A stretch of DNA of 64,000 bases from Scalesia atractyloides (GCA_947069175.1 CAMTDV010000027.1:41615369-41679368); one strand, 5' to 3'. Counted from the first letter of the stretch, positions 44,891-57,816 are shown. Notes: generated from the letters alone by a model not told the origin. Made by a program: numbers and translations.

Positions 44891-45567
44891 CAAGGTGTAT
44901 CAAATGAATATCAAGATGTATGCCAACCCCCTGGTTTTGAAGATGCTTTTTATCCAGACCATGTTTACAAGCTAAACAAAGCCCTTATATGGCTTGAAAC
45001 AAGCACCTAGAGCCTGGTATGAAACTCTTTCCACCTTTCTCTTATCCATAGGCTTTACAAGAGGTAAATTTGACAAAACTTTGTTTTTAAAATGGAGAGG
45101 AAAGGATTTGATGCTTGTCCAAATTTATGGGGATGACATCATTATTGGATCTACATGCAATGCCATGTGTGAAGAGTTTAGAGAACTCATGACAACAGAG
45201 TTTGAAATGAGTGCTATGGGTGAACTCTAATGCTTTCTTGGTCTCCAAGTTAAGCAACTGCAAAATGGTGCATTCATTCATCAAAGCAAGTATGTCAAAG
45301 AACTACTTACAAAATTTGATATGTATGATTGTAAACCATGCAGTACACCTATGGCAACATCCAATATTAGTTATTGTTGATGACAAATATGACTTGGTTG
45401 ATTAAACTCTTTATAGAAGCATGATTGGGTCTTTACTATACCTAATTACATCTAGGCCAGACATCATGTTTGCAACATGTGTTTGTGCCAGATTTCAGTT
45501 AGCACCTAGAAAGTCAAACCTTATTGCTATGAAAAGGATATTCAGATACATAAAGGTGTATCAATAT
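44891..45567 (+). repeat. 677-bp tandem duplication, copy 1
   Basis: It starts CAAGGTGTATCAAATG. It is identical to 45568-46244 over the shared part except for two substitutions I can see (GCTTTTTATC against GCTGTTTATC; CTAGAGCCTGG against CTAGAGGCTGG). It covers the YGDD motif and on to RPDIMFATCVCARF. Confidence 0.93.
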
Positions 45568-46244
45568 CAAGGTGTATCAAATGAATATCAAGATGTATGC
45601 CAACCCCCTGGTTTTGAAGATGCTGTTTATCCAGACCATGTTTACAAGCTAAACAAAGCCCTTATATGGCTTGAAACAAGCACCTAGAGGCTGGTATGAA
45701 ACTCTTTCCACCTTTCTCTTATCCATAGGCTTTACAAGAGGTAAATTTGACAAAACTTTGTTTTTAAAATGGAGAGGAAAGGATTTGATGCTTGTCCAAA
45801 TTTATGGGGATGACATCATTATTGGATCTACATGCAATGCCATGTGTGAAGAGTTTAGAGAACTCATGACAACAGAGTTTGAAATGAGTGCTATGGGTGA
45901 ACTCTAATGCTTTCTTGGTCTCCAAGTTAAGCAACTGCAAAATGGTGCATTCATTCATCAAAGCAAGTATGTCAAAGAACTACTTACAAAATTTGATATG
46001 TATGATTGTAAACCATGCAGTACACCTATGGCAACATCCAATATTAGTTATTGTTGATGACAAATATGACTTGGTTGATTAAACTCTTTATAGAAGCATG
46101 ATTGGGTCTTTACTATACCTAATTACATCTAGGCCAGACATCATGTTTGCAACATGTGTTTGTGCCAGATTTCAGTTAGCACCTAGAAAGTCAAACCTTA
46201 TTGCTATGAAAAGGATATTCAGATACATAAAAGGTGCTCCCACA
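45568..46244 (+). repeat. 677-bp tandem duplication, copy 2
   Basis: The second copy continues correctly into RNase H at about 46232 (AAAGGTGCTCCC). Copy 1 instead runs from AGATACATAAA into GGTGTATCAATATCAAGG, a short GGTGTATCAA repeat that marks the junction. Confidence 0.93.
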
Positions 46245-46737
46245 TTTGGTATCTGGTATCCTGCTAATGGAAATATTGAGCTTTTAGGCTATTCAGATAG
46301 TGACTTTGCTGGATGCCATGCAACAAGGAAGTCCACATCAGGAGGTTGTCAGTTTCTAAGCAATTGCTTAGTTTCCTGGCAAAGCAAAAAGCAGGTTGTA
46401 GTCTCAACATATACAGCAGAGGCTGAGTATATTGCCGCTGCAAGCTGTACAACTCAACTTTTATGGCTTCAAAACCCGCTGCTGGATTTTGGTGTAACTC
46501 CTCTAAATGTTAGATAGTCAAGCAGCTGAAAACATCATTAAAAATCCAGTTTCACATTCCACTACCAAGCACATTGACATCAGACATCGCTTTATGAGGG
46601 ATTGCTATGAAAAAGGTTTGATTTCTCTTCATTATGTTCTAACTAAGGATCAACTGGCAGATGTGTTGACAAAAGCTTTAAACACATCTACCTTTGAAAG
46701 TTTGATCTCTAGGATTGGCATGCTAAACATGGAGTAA

Positions 46738-47277
46738 AAGCAAAATTTTGTTTTACATGAATAAAAAGCATTAAAATGTTTTCTAAAAATCAAAAATCCA
46801 TCCTTAAAAATAGCTAAACTTGGAAAATTTTCAACAATCCTAAAAGTCTATTCAAAACCACTGTTTCTCAAAACCTTTGTTTGACTTAAAAGTCTATCCA
46901 CTGTTAAAGTGTATCCTTTTCTCATTTGTCACTGTTCACATCCATTGTTTGGGCTTAAACCACTGTTTTGTCCTAACCACTGATAGAGTAAAATCACCAC
47001 AGTTCCATACACTATTCCCAACCTCTGTTGCTTTCCAGCAGAGGTTTCACAACAACTATCATCCATTATTATAACAGAGGTTACACGTGGACAAATGTTA
47101 GCCATCAGATCTTTGAAACAGATGCAACGTCAGCGTTCACTTTTTCCTTTATAAATATCATTGTTCCATCCAAACTGAGCTTTTCACTGTCGTCTCGAAT
47201 TCAAAATTCTTAAAAAGTAGTTTCCATTATTCTCACTTCTTTATTTTCTTCATCATCACTCACTTTCATCTCCGACC
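46738..47277 (+). other. spacer between SIRE pol and the envelope-like region
   Basis: No domain is seen. A/T-rich with repeats of the word CCACTGTT. It may hold the splice acceptor for a subgenomic RNA (for instance TTTCCAGCAG near 47033), which is inference. Confidence 0.4.
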
Positions 47278-50200
47278 ATGGATTTGAACATCAAACTACC
47301 GCATAACTACCTTCCCACTTTTGAGAAAACTGACAAAAATACTTCCTTTCACTAACTAATTGATGTTTTACAAACATCAAAGTATCACACCATACTTACT
47401 GTTGATGCACCAATTTACATTGATACACTCCGACAATTCTAGTCTAACGCTGAGGTTCAAACTCAGAAGAAAAGGCCTTATGCTATCACTTCCAAAATCG
47501 GAAACACTCTGGTTCAAATTTCTCTATCTTCAATATCCACAACATTTGGCCTGGATAACCTAGCAGGTAACACATCCTTTGATAAACAAGCATTTCACTC
47601 AGAGTTCATTGAAAGAGGGTATGAAGGTTAGTTGACCGGATTTACAATTTACAAACCTCAATTTACTCCTAAAATGAGATATTTTTTCCATACTCTCTTG
47701 ATATGTCTCTCACCTAAGACTACCTCATTTAATGAGATTCCACAAAAAGTACAATACTTGGGATATGCAATTTTAATGAAATCAGATTTTAATTTATCCC
47801 AGGCCTTGTTCTTGGACTTGGTTGCAAATGTGATTGCTATGAAAGGAAACAAACCAAAAGCTTTTTTCATGTATCCAAGACCCTTAAGTTTTTATCTTCA
47901 AAAAAAAGTTTCAGAACATGATTTTCAACAAGGTGTTGTTTTTCAAATTAAAAGCCTTACACATGAAATTTTTACAAGAATGTCTGATAAAGAGTCAAAA
48001 GCTTTAAAAACACAAGCAAAGGGAGATGAGCAAAATTTAGATGAGTCCACATCACAAGCTCAAACCTCTGTTGCTGAGCCCACTACTCCAGGTGATCATA
48101 ACACCACAACCGGTGTTCTGAAACCCACACCAGCCAAATCTAAAAAGAGGCCTTCCCAATTCAAAAAGCCCACCAAAACCAAACAAAATAAAAAGGCACA
48201 TCTGGAAGATGAGATCCTAGAGGATTCCCTTGTGGTAACGTAAACACCACAAGAAACCATTGTTGTTACTTCCTCACAACAGTTGGAAAGATCTCAACCC
48301 ATCCAAACTCCTCCTGCATCCTCACAAAAGTATCAGGTTGTAAGCACAGGGACACCACACTATGAAATATATCTTTTAATTGAAAATTTGTTTCACAGCC
48401 CCTCTCCCAGGGCGAATTCTCTTTCTACCCCACAACCATCTCCTTCAATTCCACTTACTTTTTTACCTTTGTTTCATGCAATTGAGAAAACTCAGACACA
48501 AATCAGTTCCTCTCAATCACCTGTTCAAGAGAGTACACCCCCACTTGTGACTTGTTTGAGACAAATCTCATTGCTAAACCAGAAACAGCTGAGGAGGCTA
48601 CACCCCATGAGTTACAAGTAACTCTTAGTGGTAGTTTAAGTGAAGCAGCCTCTACAACTGAGGACACAATAGTGTTTCAGTTGGACAATGATTACATCAT
48701 TAAGAATTCCTTAAAGGCAACAACTGTTGAGGCTACAATTGTAACCTCTACTCCAGTTGGAAGTCCCTAGTACCAAGACCTAGGGACATTTGGTTCTGAT
48801 AACATGGAGTTTTCTCATGTTGATGATCCAAATACAACTACATCTGGTAGGAATTCAGATGATCGTGTTAACTTAGGTGATGAATTGTTATATAAGAAAT
48901 GTCGGAGAGAATGACATCAGTGGAGTCTTCAATAGGTGAAATGAAAGATATGATGAAGTAGATGTTACAAAATTCTCAAAGCCAACCTTCTACACAACAA
49001 ATTAGCAAATTACCAATGAGCTTTGGAAATCTGTGCAACCTATCATTCAAGCTCAGAGGAATTTGGCTGATATTAACCATAACACTCACATGGAACTGAT
49101 TAGAAATATGATTGAGGCCAGATACAAAGATACTCAAACTGATATTAAGGCTATCAAAGAGTATTTGCTAAAGACCACTGGCTTTGCCCCTACAACAGTC
49201 ATTCTTGATGAAGAAGCTGGTGATGCCAAAAAGGGGGAGAGTGATAAATTGAGAAAGTTGCAGTCAGATACAAAGGTGCAACAAAAGCCAGGGTCTACAC
49301 AAAATCCTTCTGCTGAAGCATCAGATGTTGGAGTTCAAAAAGGGATTGATGAGACCCTGAATGATCAAGTTGAAGAGATTGCTTTGGAAAAGTAGAAGAG
49401 ACAAGATACAATGGAAAGCAAAGCTTCCAGACTGATTGAAGAAGAACAAGCCAAGCAAATGGAAAAAGAAAACACCGACACTTCAAGAAAATGAAAGTCT
49501 ACTAGAAAAGTTAGACAGCCAATTTCCACACCTTCTAAAACCACTGCTGAGGCAACGAAAAGTGTATCCTCTGTCAAAACCACAACTAAACCAACACCCA
49601 AAAAGAAACCATCACCTTTACCAAAATCACCAACAACAGATGTTGGTACATCAATTATATCAACAGATGTTTCATCACCACTATCAAATCAACCAACAGA
49701 CGTTGACACAACAAATGTATCAACAGATGTTAACCAAACCTTTGCCATGATCACATTTCCAACTTTAACCCAACCATTATCCACACCACCTAGAATACCA
49801 ACACGACCACCATCACCAAAAATCAAGTTCCAATGACAAAGAAAAACTTTTGTTGTTGATGTTGTTGATGATGATGATGAAGAGATTCAATCACCAATCC
49901 CTTTATCATCAAAACCCGTTTCCACATCACCCTCATCACTACCATCTAAAACCACTTCACTGCCACGCATGAACAAACCACCACCTTAAATCCCACTGGC
50001 TACTAGATATCCTCTGGAAATTCTTGTTGTTCAAAAAGAAATTAAATCATTCTTCACAGAAGAGGATATTTTAAAACTTGAATTCACATCTCTCTTTAGT
50101 TATAGAAAGCCAAGAAACTTAGATGAATATTTAAAATTGAAGGCTAAACAAGTAGAGAACATCTCCAAAGAGTTGAGCAAAGGCAAAGATGACAGGAGTA

Positions 50201-51092
50201 CTCAAAGTTTCTTATCTCATGAACTTAGCCAAGTTAGAAAAATTGAAGACTTTGCCAAACATATGAGTTAATCAATGTCAGAAAGACCAGTCAATGCTGG
50301 GCTGGATGAGTAACTGAAACAGGATTATCTTGACCATATAATGCTACACAAGCCATACAAAACATCAAGAGCACAATTCAAAGACCGGTCATCAGATCAT
50401 CTTAAAGAAAAAATTGATAGAATCCGGAAATACTCAACGATCTTCTACACAAGCCAACTCCACCTGACCGGAAAAAGTACAAACATATGGATCAAAATAA
50501 GGCTTTGAAGATTAAAAGAGTGTAAGAGGAACTAGTTGGTGCAAATTATGGCTCCGCAAGGTCTGTTGCAAGATGGTCTGAATCTAGGGTTGTAGATACA
50601 TACAAGAAACTGGAAGAACTTAGAAAGAAAGATCCTACAGTTCCACGAAAGCCAGATTATCCAACAGTTGTTATCCCTAAACAGATCCAAACTCTCAAAA
50701 AGCATACTTCAACCTCTGTCTTATCCATACTTGCCTTAAACCAAGAAAAAAGACAAAAGAAGATGGATGAAGATGATGAGCAAATGTTTGAAGAACATAG
50801 AAAAGAGGGAATCGAGAATCAACTGCTCTTTCACACTGATGCTGCAAGTGAAAAACTGATAGAAACAATTTCTAACCTTGTAAGCAAACCACTTTCACCA
50901 AACTCAACAATAAGTCTTCCCCTAAGAAAACCGAATGATTCAAAAATTCTAAAATGGAAGTCATCCTCAAACACCCATGAATTGACTTTGCTCAACTCAA
51001 ATAGTGAAATTCAAAAGCTAAAAATGGAGGATGTATATGGTCTGGATTCAGATGACCTCCAAGACTTGTTGAACCTTGAATTGCAAAGGGAT
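47278..51092 (+). pseudogene. envelope-like region of the SIRE element
   Basis: It starts ATGGATTTGAAC (MDLNIKLPHNYLP) at 47278 and continues through in-frame stops to LDSDDLQDLLNLELQRD at 51092. The first part (47640-48000) is globular (YKPQFTPKMRYFFHTLLI; SQALFLDLVANVIAM). The middle (48030-49960) is low-complexity, rich in T, S, P, K and Q with TPKKKPSPLPKSP-like runs. Then comes a coiled-coil-like stretch (50040-50270), and the end is acidic and charged. Plant SIRE elements carry such a region between pol and the 3' LTR; its role is unproven. I see no convincing membrane helix in what remains, so 'envelope-like' is by position only. Confidence 0.65.
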
Positions 51093-51197
51093 TAAGAAGA
51101 CATGTTTTCCATGAACTTTGAACTACAGTTCAAAGGGTAAATCAAGGAATTGTTGTAGAGAAATAAAGATCAACAATAAAGAAGAGTTTTGGCATCA

Positions 51198-51215
51198 TCT
51201 GTTCTAGGGGAAAAT
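51198..51215 (+). promoter_or_regulatory. polypurine tract of the SIRE element
   Basis: CTAGGGGAAAAT directly before the 3' LTR start TGTTGG at 51216. Confidence 0.6.
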
Positions 51216-51740
51216 TGTTGGATCTATTGAACCCTATAAAAGAACAGATGATTGGAAAGCAAAAATGATTTATATCATCTGATCAAGAATAAACAGTGCT
51301 TTGAATATATAACTTCTCCCAAGGGCAAAGACATTAAACATCTGCTGCTAAAAGATCTGTTGAAGCTAATGTCTACTATACAAGATCTGTTGAAGACAAG
51401 CTCTGCCCAAGTCAAAGGTCTGCTGGACCAACATAGGTTAAAGCTCATTAGAGTTTCTTCTCAATAGATGCTGGATCAACAAAGTTTCTATTTATTAATG
51501 TAAAAGTGTTTAATTTAGCAGATGTTAGGGTTTGTTAGGTTGTTAGATATCATTGTCAAGGTGACGTCAGCTAAGATTCCACAGTGTTTGATTTGTACTA
51601 TAAATAGAGTGGTGCATGTACTGTTCTATTCATCAGTTTCCTTCTAACATTTCTGTACGAACAAATTAGAGTGATCTTTGGCTGAGGGGGAGTTATAATA
51701 TGGCATGCATATGTGAATTTACAAAAGCATGAAAACAATC
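51216..51740 (+). repeat. 3' LTR of the SIRE element, left part
   Basis: Pairs with 37616-38152 of the 5' LTR. It is cut at GAAAACAATC by the solo LTR and continues at 55106. TATA box near 51600. Confidence 0.9.
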
Positions 51741-54005
51741 TGTCACACCCTGGATTTCTAACCCGAAATCCATACACCGGTGGGTCTGGGTGGGGAGTAT
51801 CGTGACGTCAGTTGATAACATCATAGTCAATTAAACACGGCACAGCGGAAGTCTTGGAGTAAAATTACTATTACAAACCGAATGTTCGAAAATACAAAAT
51901 AATATACAGGCTCGTAATAGAAGATCCACAGGTGGATCATAAAATGTATAAGAAAGAATACAAAATAGACTTTGGGCAGATTTAGGATTTGCAAGATCCT
52001 CTATCACTACCGAGCACTTCTGGCCTATTTTCATATTGTACCTGCAGATTAGTCTTTTAAAAATACGTCAGCTTTTGCTGGTAAATACACCCAACTGACT
52101 CATTTTGAAAACATTTCGAAAATGTTTTAAGTACGTATCAGCACAAAATCTTTTTATAACTTGGGTTAATTGACCGTCCAACCTTGTTAACAGATTTACA
52201 TGTTTGTCATACATACGGGGCCCGGTACGGAGACCGAGACACAATTAACATACACACCACTTTGGACTCACGAAGGAGTCAATTCCTCCCAACCTTATGG
52301 GAATGTATAATTGAGCGTCTATCGGGTGTATGCCTACACTCGTGCTAAGGTCGTGGCCATTTCTATTGTAATGAGCCGAGGAAATCCAGGACACGGTAGT
52401 TAACCCCCGATGTTTAAGTTATCAAACAAAACTGATTAAAACAGAATATGCGGATTTACTAGCCACAATCCGGCATCCAAGCGGTAATAATTTACCGTAA
52501 CCCAAGCCCGTATAGGGAAATAAGTCGAGAGTATTTACCTGAGATAGTCTTCTTTTAATTTTTAATAACTCAGCCGTACACAAAAGGATTAAGTGCAGAT
52601 AGCATTTACCGGCAAGTCTCTAGTCTGGATTATGGCATAAACTAACCAATTAAATACTAAAGGTCTTTATTTAAGTCATAGACTTAGACCGACTAGCGTA
52701 CTTGATCAAAACGTATGACGCTAGATTAAACGATGATTGGATAGAATGTAGTTTAATCCCAAAAAGTACCTTGACTTGTTTAATATGGGTAAACTATTAA
52801 CATTCTGGATTTTGAGGCTTAAATGACAAGGTTAAACCCGTTTCGGTTAGCTTCCGTAAAATAGTTACGTATACGTAACCATGCGCATATTAGCGATATC
52901 GGGTAACCGGATAAGTCATGGACAAGTTCTATATGCCATTATATTTTAAATAAGTTAAGATATCAATAAGATATCAAATTGTATGCCCGTTATGGTTTTA
53001 AAACGAAACTATGCCTCATAAAGGCATTTTGGTAATTTCATACCGTAAAAAAGAACTTGAATATATTTTAAGTTTATCATCATAAGTATTCTGGAAAAAT
53101 ATTTTACTTATGATATAATTCGGTAGGATGTCAATTATGTGTAAATTATCTTTTATGACCAAAGTGTGCACCAAAGGGGCATTTTGGTCATTTTTACACA
53201 TAGTTTATAAATTATTTGAGATTTTGAGTTTATAACATGTACCTACTGTAAATATGTTTAAAACCATACTATGCGCCGAGACGGTGCTTATGTCGTAAAA
53301 TGACGTTTTATGTGATGTTTAATGAAAACTGACATTAGGGTCAGATTAAAATGTTTAAAATATGTTATTTAATATAACATATTAGTAAGTAAATGATTTT
53401 CCTTGAAAAGCTTCGATTAAAACTATTTTATGAACCACAAGGGCTAAAACCATAATTTACCGACATAGTTTAAGGACTTGTTTGAAAACTCAGTTTATAA
53501 CTTGGTTTAACATCCCAAATAATCCTACTTATAATATTACATCAGTAGGAACTCATTTCCAAGTTCATTATCACTTAAAACCTTGTTTTATGTAGAAAGG
53601 GCATTTTGGTCAAAATTGGCATAATTATGGAACTTGCGCATAAACTTGGATTCTGATTATGATCATGTAATATAACCTCAGAGGGTTATGCTAAATTATA
53701 TTATGATCATAATGCAACTTTAGATCAGTAGGTAACTAATCTAAATCGGGCCAGAATCGAAAGTCAAAGCAGAAGTCAAACTTCACGACTTTCGGTTTCG
53801 AACCGACCCTAGAACTGAAATTGATGAGTCGAACATGTTCTTACATGTTCTAATAGTTATCACCAAGTTGTTTAAGTGTCAAAGCAGGTTTCATAACATA
53901 TATAAGATCAATTTATAGTTTTTCCGAAAAATAGCCTGTTTGACTTTTTAATATCATAACTTTGACCCGTCAATTGGTCTAGCAAATGCGATCTTCAGGA
54001 GGTGC

Positions 54006-54013
54006 CATTTATA
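54006..54013 (-). promoter_or_regulatory. TATA box of the family-B solo LTR
   Basis: The minus strand reads TCCCTATAAATGGCACC, about 1.09 kb from the LTR start. Confidence 0.5.
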
Positions 54014-54649
54014 GGGACTAACACCTACCTTATTACGATCACTTAGCCATGTTCATTTCGAACAATGGCTGGACCATAATGGTCTTAACCGAAAGTCAAA
54101 GCGTTTTTCGGAAAACGCTTGACTTTCGGCTATAAAAGCCTATAAACGAAAATGCAAGAGCAAGGAACACTTACAAGAGGTTCCTACAATGCAAGAGAAC
54201 TAAGTTGGATGCTCCTTTAAGTTAGGAACTTCCAGAGGAGGGAGATGAGTTATGATTTAGAAAGGTGCAAGTTGGAATAAATCACTTGAACACCTGTTTA
54301 TAGTTAGAGAGCTCAAAGGAGGTGAAGCCAGGTGTTTAGGGGTGTAAGAAGAAGCTTACAAGTGTCCCAAAACGTGGCATAGCAGTTTAGAGAAACCATG
54401 GTTTCGAATTAATGGTTTTAGAGTTTTGTTTGGAGACCAAACAAAACTTTCTGCAGCAGATACCCTCTGGCGGGCCACGAGAGGCACAAGCCCTGCCTCT
54501 CGCGCCCCAAAGGCAGTTTCAAACTTTGACACTTTAGCCCCCTTATAAAAGCTTATAAAAACCTTTTTAAACACCTTTTTGGCACTTTTAGCCCTCTGTA
54601 GCCAATATTTGGCATACCCGGGATTATGCCCGGACATTGTCGAGCTCTC

Positions 54650-55025
54650 GGTTCGTTAAAAGGTCACTCAGAGGTATAAATTAACATGTTGACACTTTTA
54701 ATCCCTCCATCATCCAACTTTCACATATTTACAAAATTGAACTCTCTCGTCCAAAAATGCATGTATGAGAGTTAGGACTTCACAAAGGATCACTCAGAGG
54801 CTTATTATAAGCATGTTGATTCCGATGTCACTCAGAGGCTGGGCATGTCGACTTATCAGTCACTCAGAGGCCAAATTTCAAGCATGTTGACGTATCAGTC
54901 ACACAAAGGCTAATGATTTATGCATGTTGACATATCAGTCACTCAGAGGCTGTTTTTAACCATGTTGACATCGGATCGTCACTCAGAGGCTCAGATTGAG
55001 CATGTTGACGCCTTTAGTCCTTATT
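54650..55025 (-). repeat. imperfect 40-60-bp repeats, TCACTCAGAGGC ... CATGTTGAC
   Basis: TCACTCAGAGG or a one-base variant occurs at about 54664, 54782, 54828, 54859, 54899, 54940 and 54979. Each is followed 15-25 bases later by CATGTTGAC or CATGTCGAC. It lies at the U3 start of the family-B LTR. Confidence 0.85.
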
Positions 55026-55105
55026 GGTCTTTAACAGACTATATTTAAAAATACAACACGTGTCACTATACTATTGGACACGATTTTACAGGGTGTTACA
55101 CAATC

Positions 55106-55224
55106 TCTCTATTGTTGTGATTTGAAAGTTTATCATTTTCGTTGCACTATTTCATTGTTGTTTATTTTCATTCATTTGGTTTCATCTTAAACAATCACAA
55201 CAATATCAAACTCAGATTCTAACA
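55106..55224 (+). repeat. 3' LTR of the SIRE element, right part
   Basis: It continues TCTCTATTGTTGTGATTTG as in the 5' LTR (38150) and ends CAGATTCTAACA at 55224. CATTC at 55225-55229 is the target duplication. Confidence 0.9.
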
Positions 55225-56396
55225 CATTCTAGCGATAGGTACGGCAAAATTCATTTAAAAATCCTTGTTAACTCTTTTAACGATATTCTAGTGGAGAATT
55301 TCGACATCACCCAGGACCATCTATAGTAAAATCTTCAGGTATTAATTTCAAATTCTACACCAAGTTATGACATTCGTAATAGGCTGCAAATTCTGCTAGA
55401 AATCGCAGCCTGAACCTTTGTTATGAAAAATTCATTTAAAATATCAAATTACGTCAAAAAATTATGATTCTAGTGGAGTTTCAAAGCTATTTCTTGGTAC
55501 TACATCTTAGACTCAAGAAACACTTTTTTCTTTTAATTTTGACCAAGATACAACCGATATAAACCGGTTGTAACATTCTACGTAGAAGCTATATGCGATC
55601 ATTACTTCATAAAAAGTATCCTATAGTTTCGTTACTAAGCTTTTCGATCAAAGTAACATATATGCACCTCATGTAGCAGATTGTATACGCACCAATTTAG
55701 ATTATACATCAAGTTATTAACCAAGATCATATAAAAATTTCAAAATCCTAGTAACTATAAGAACTCATAAGCGATCATATCACCAATCAAGCATGATTTC
55801 TAGCAACCCTAGACTACGAGTAACATCATAAAACATCAAGAACATCGATTTATGTAGAAACGCAGGCATGGGAATTTTACAATTAACAAGGCTCTAAACA
55901 TAAAAACTGTGTTACCGAACAAAGGAATGATGAAGATTTATGTTAGCTTGAAACCGAACGAATTGAGGCCTTGTTCTTCGTCGATTGAAGAGGAGCAGAG
56001 GGAGAGAGCTCGGATCGATTAGGGTTAGGGGTTTGAGGGATGTGGCATGCACACACAAATAAGAAAAATAGGTGGGGTGGTTTTGGTTTGGGCTGGGGCG
56101 TAACAGTGGTCGGCCGAGGGTGTGTTGCATTAGATGGTAGTCGTTTGGGCCACCACAACTTAGGCTGCATGAATGGGTTGCGAAGTGAGTGGGTTTGGGT
56201 ATCAAGTTTCATGAGATACTGTTATGGCATCGGGTTGGTTCATGCCACGGGTTTAGGCTCCGAATTAATAAATACATATATAAATATTTCGAGTTTTAGA
56301 TGTTTGTACATATATATACATCCAAGTGTGTTAAGGTTTAATCGTACAACGTAAAATGTAAAAACTTATACAAAACATAAATGAGAAAGTGAATGG
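55225..56396. other. spacer continuing 37610; probable old LTR remnant
   Basis: No gene is recognised. The minus strand has CT-rich leader-like sequence (about 55985-56010) and A/T-rich TATA-like stretches near 56270-56290, as in an LTR read on the minus strand. The other half lies left of the SIRE element. Confidence 0.4.
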
Positions 56397-56595
56397 TGTA
56401 ACCTTGGAATGTACGGTTGTTACATTACGGTCCGTAAGGAGTGCCCAATATGCATAATTGAGTTGGCAGCAGCCTTTTTCTACATGTATGGACACCTTAC
56501 ACGATTCTTTCCACCTTAATTTTGGTTTTGACACATGTTAGGACACTAAGAAACATCTTAAGACAATTGACAGCACCTCTTTGATCCTAAAACAC

Positions 56596-56603
56596 TATAA
56601 ATA
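56596..56603 (+). promoter_or_regulatory. TATA box of the plus-strand chromovirus-like LTR
   Basis: ACACTATAAATACCCC, followed about 60-110 bases later by a T/C-rich leader. Confidence 0.6.
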
Positions 56604-57732
56604 CCCCTTTGATTCATCCATTTCCTTCATACCACTTAAAACACTTCAAAGTCAAAGTGTGAAGTTATTCTTTCTTATCTTCTTGGAGCTTGCTTCTGCA
56701 TTGAAGCCTCCTTCTCCGAGTTCCAATCATTCCCTTCAAACACTTGTAAGTGTTTCTCCTAGTTCATTTCATTAAATAGCTAGTTATGAGCCAAAGTAAA
56801 GCAAATTGACTTTTGCTTTGACTTTCGGTGCTGACCATTTTGTTTAAGTCAAAGCTCAATTGAACTTTGCTATGTGATCATAATAGTGAAGGTGTTAATC
56901 CCTTGCGATTACACCCTCTGATCATCATGTTTAGTAGGCGAAATGACGAGTCAAACGTATTGTTAAATAAAAGTAAAAAAGGCATATATGTATTTTTACG
57001 ACAAATGAGTTTTGAAGTATTAAAATTTAAAGTTCTGACACAAAATCAGTTTGTATAACATTATAAAACATGTTTAGCAAGTCGAACTCGTCATTTCTAG
57101 TTTAGCATTTATTCCCTAATCGAAAGTCGAGCGGTTTGAATTCCGCTTTAACTTTCATATCTGACTCGTTTGTTCAACTTTAGGATCCGACCAAGCCCAC
57201 TTATATGACCATAGTAATATACCGAATAACCCTTTGAGGTTATACATTTAGATACTTTTAAAATGTCAAAAATTCCTTTATGTGTAAAATGGTTTTAAAC
57301 TTATATGTACAATATGTTTTGACATATAAAATTATTATTATACAACATTAGTAAACATGTTTTGACATATCGAAATCGTCGTAGGACTCATTCGACCGTC
57401 CGGACCGTAATTACGCATACGAACCGTTAAAGTGACGCAAACCACTTTAACAAGTCGTAACGGGTCAAAACACTCCTAGAAACTTTTCAATCAGAATGTA
57501 AGGTTAAATAAATCATTAATAAATCATTTTATGCCTCATTCTATTCATTCTTCTGTTTAAACTGCAATACACTAACTATATGATTATCCGAAATATTAGG
57601 AAGCACTTGAGCGTTGCTATCACGATTAAGCAAGTCATAGTCAACCAAGTGAGTACATAGTTCCCCACTTTTACATTTTCCATTGTTTTGGGGTGATTCA
57701 TATGTGTCTAGTACTAATTTCAAAAATTTCAA

Positions 57733-57736
<4 letters not shown>

Positions 57737-57813
<77 letters not shown>
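57737..57813. repeat. (AT)38 microsatellite in the LTR
   Basis: An uninterrupted AT repeat of 77 bases. A frame reading IYIYIY across it is an artefact. Confidence 0.95.

Positions 57814-57816
<3 letters not shown>

Larger units (their letters stand above)
44383..46737 (+). pseudogene. pol: reverse transcriptase and RNase H of the SIRE element
   Basis: RT opens near 44610 with EALKENTWVEAMQEEL and PIGIKWVFKNKTDE, then YDETFAHVVRLKAIRLFLAF. Around 44905-44920 the SAFL...G part is deleted. APRAWYETLSTFLLS and the catalytic IYGDDIIIGST (45121-45153; normally YVDD) follow. A 677-bp duplication repeats this block. RNase H from 46240: GYSDSDFAGCHATRKSTSGG, SWQSKKQVVVSTYTAEAEYI and, after a frame change near 46510, KHIDIRHRFMRDCYEKG to LADVLTKAL, ending at 46737. 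Many stops make it non-coding. Confidence 0.85.
51741..55100 (-). mobile_element. 3.36-kb solo LTR of family B in the SIRE 3' LTR
   Basis: It begins TGTCACACCCTGG and ends GGGTGTTACA, with CAATC at 51736-51740 and 55101-55105. In its own (minus) orientation it starts TGTAACACCCTG and ends CAGGGTGTGACA. A minus TATA box TATAAATG at 54006-54013 supports this. It holds no internal domain. Short frames inside (for example near 54356-54637) carry no known domain. It matches 1474-2919, a second copy of the family. Confidence 0.92.
37616..55224 (+). mobile_element. Ty1/copia SIRE-like retrotransposon with two nested solo LTRs
   Basis: LTRs 37616-38267 and (split) 51216-51740 plus 55106-55224, duplication CATTC, Met-tRNA primer site, and gag, protease, integrase, RT, RNase H in copia order. 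A 3.8-kb extra region lies between pol and the 3' LTR, as in the SIRE/Maximus lineage with envelope-like ORF. After removing two solo LTRs and one copy of an internal duplication, about 12.3 kb remain. Many stops and frameshifts in every gene make it inactive. Confidence 0.92.

Noticed and set aside
54356..54637. 93-codon minus-strand frame in the family-B solo LTR
   Set aside because: No recognisable domain, and it lies in LTR U3/R sequence; no second copy is available to test conservation.
55912..56212. Overlapping 89-104-codon frames on both strands
   Set aside because: Overlapping frames on both strands in a G+C-richer patch, P/H/S-rich low-complexity reading, no domain; it looks like LTR leader sequence.
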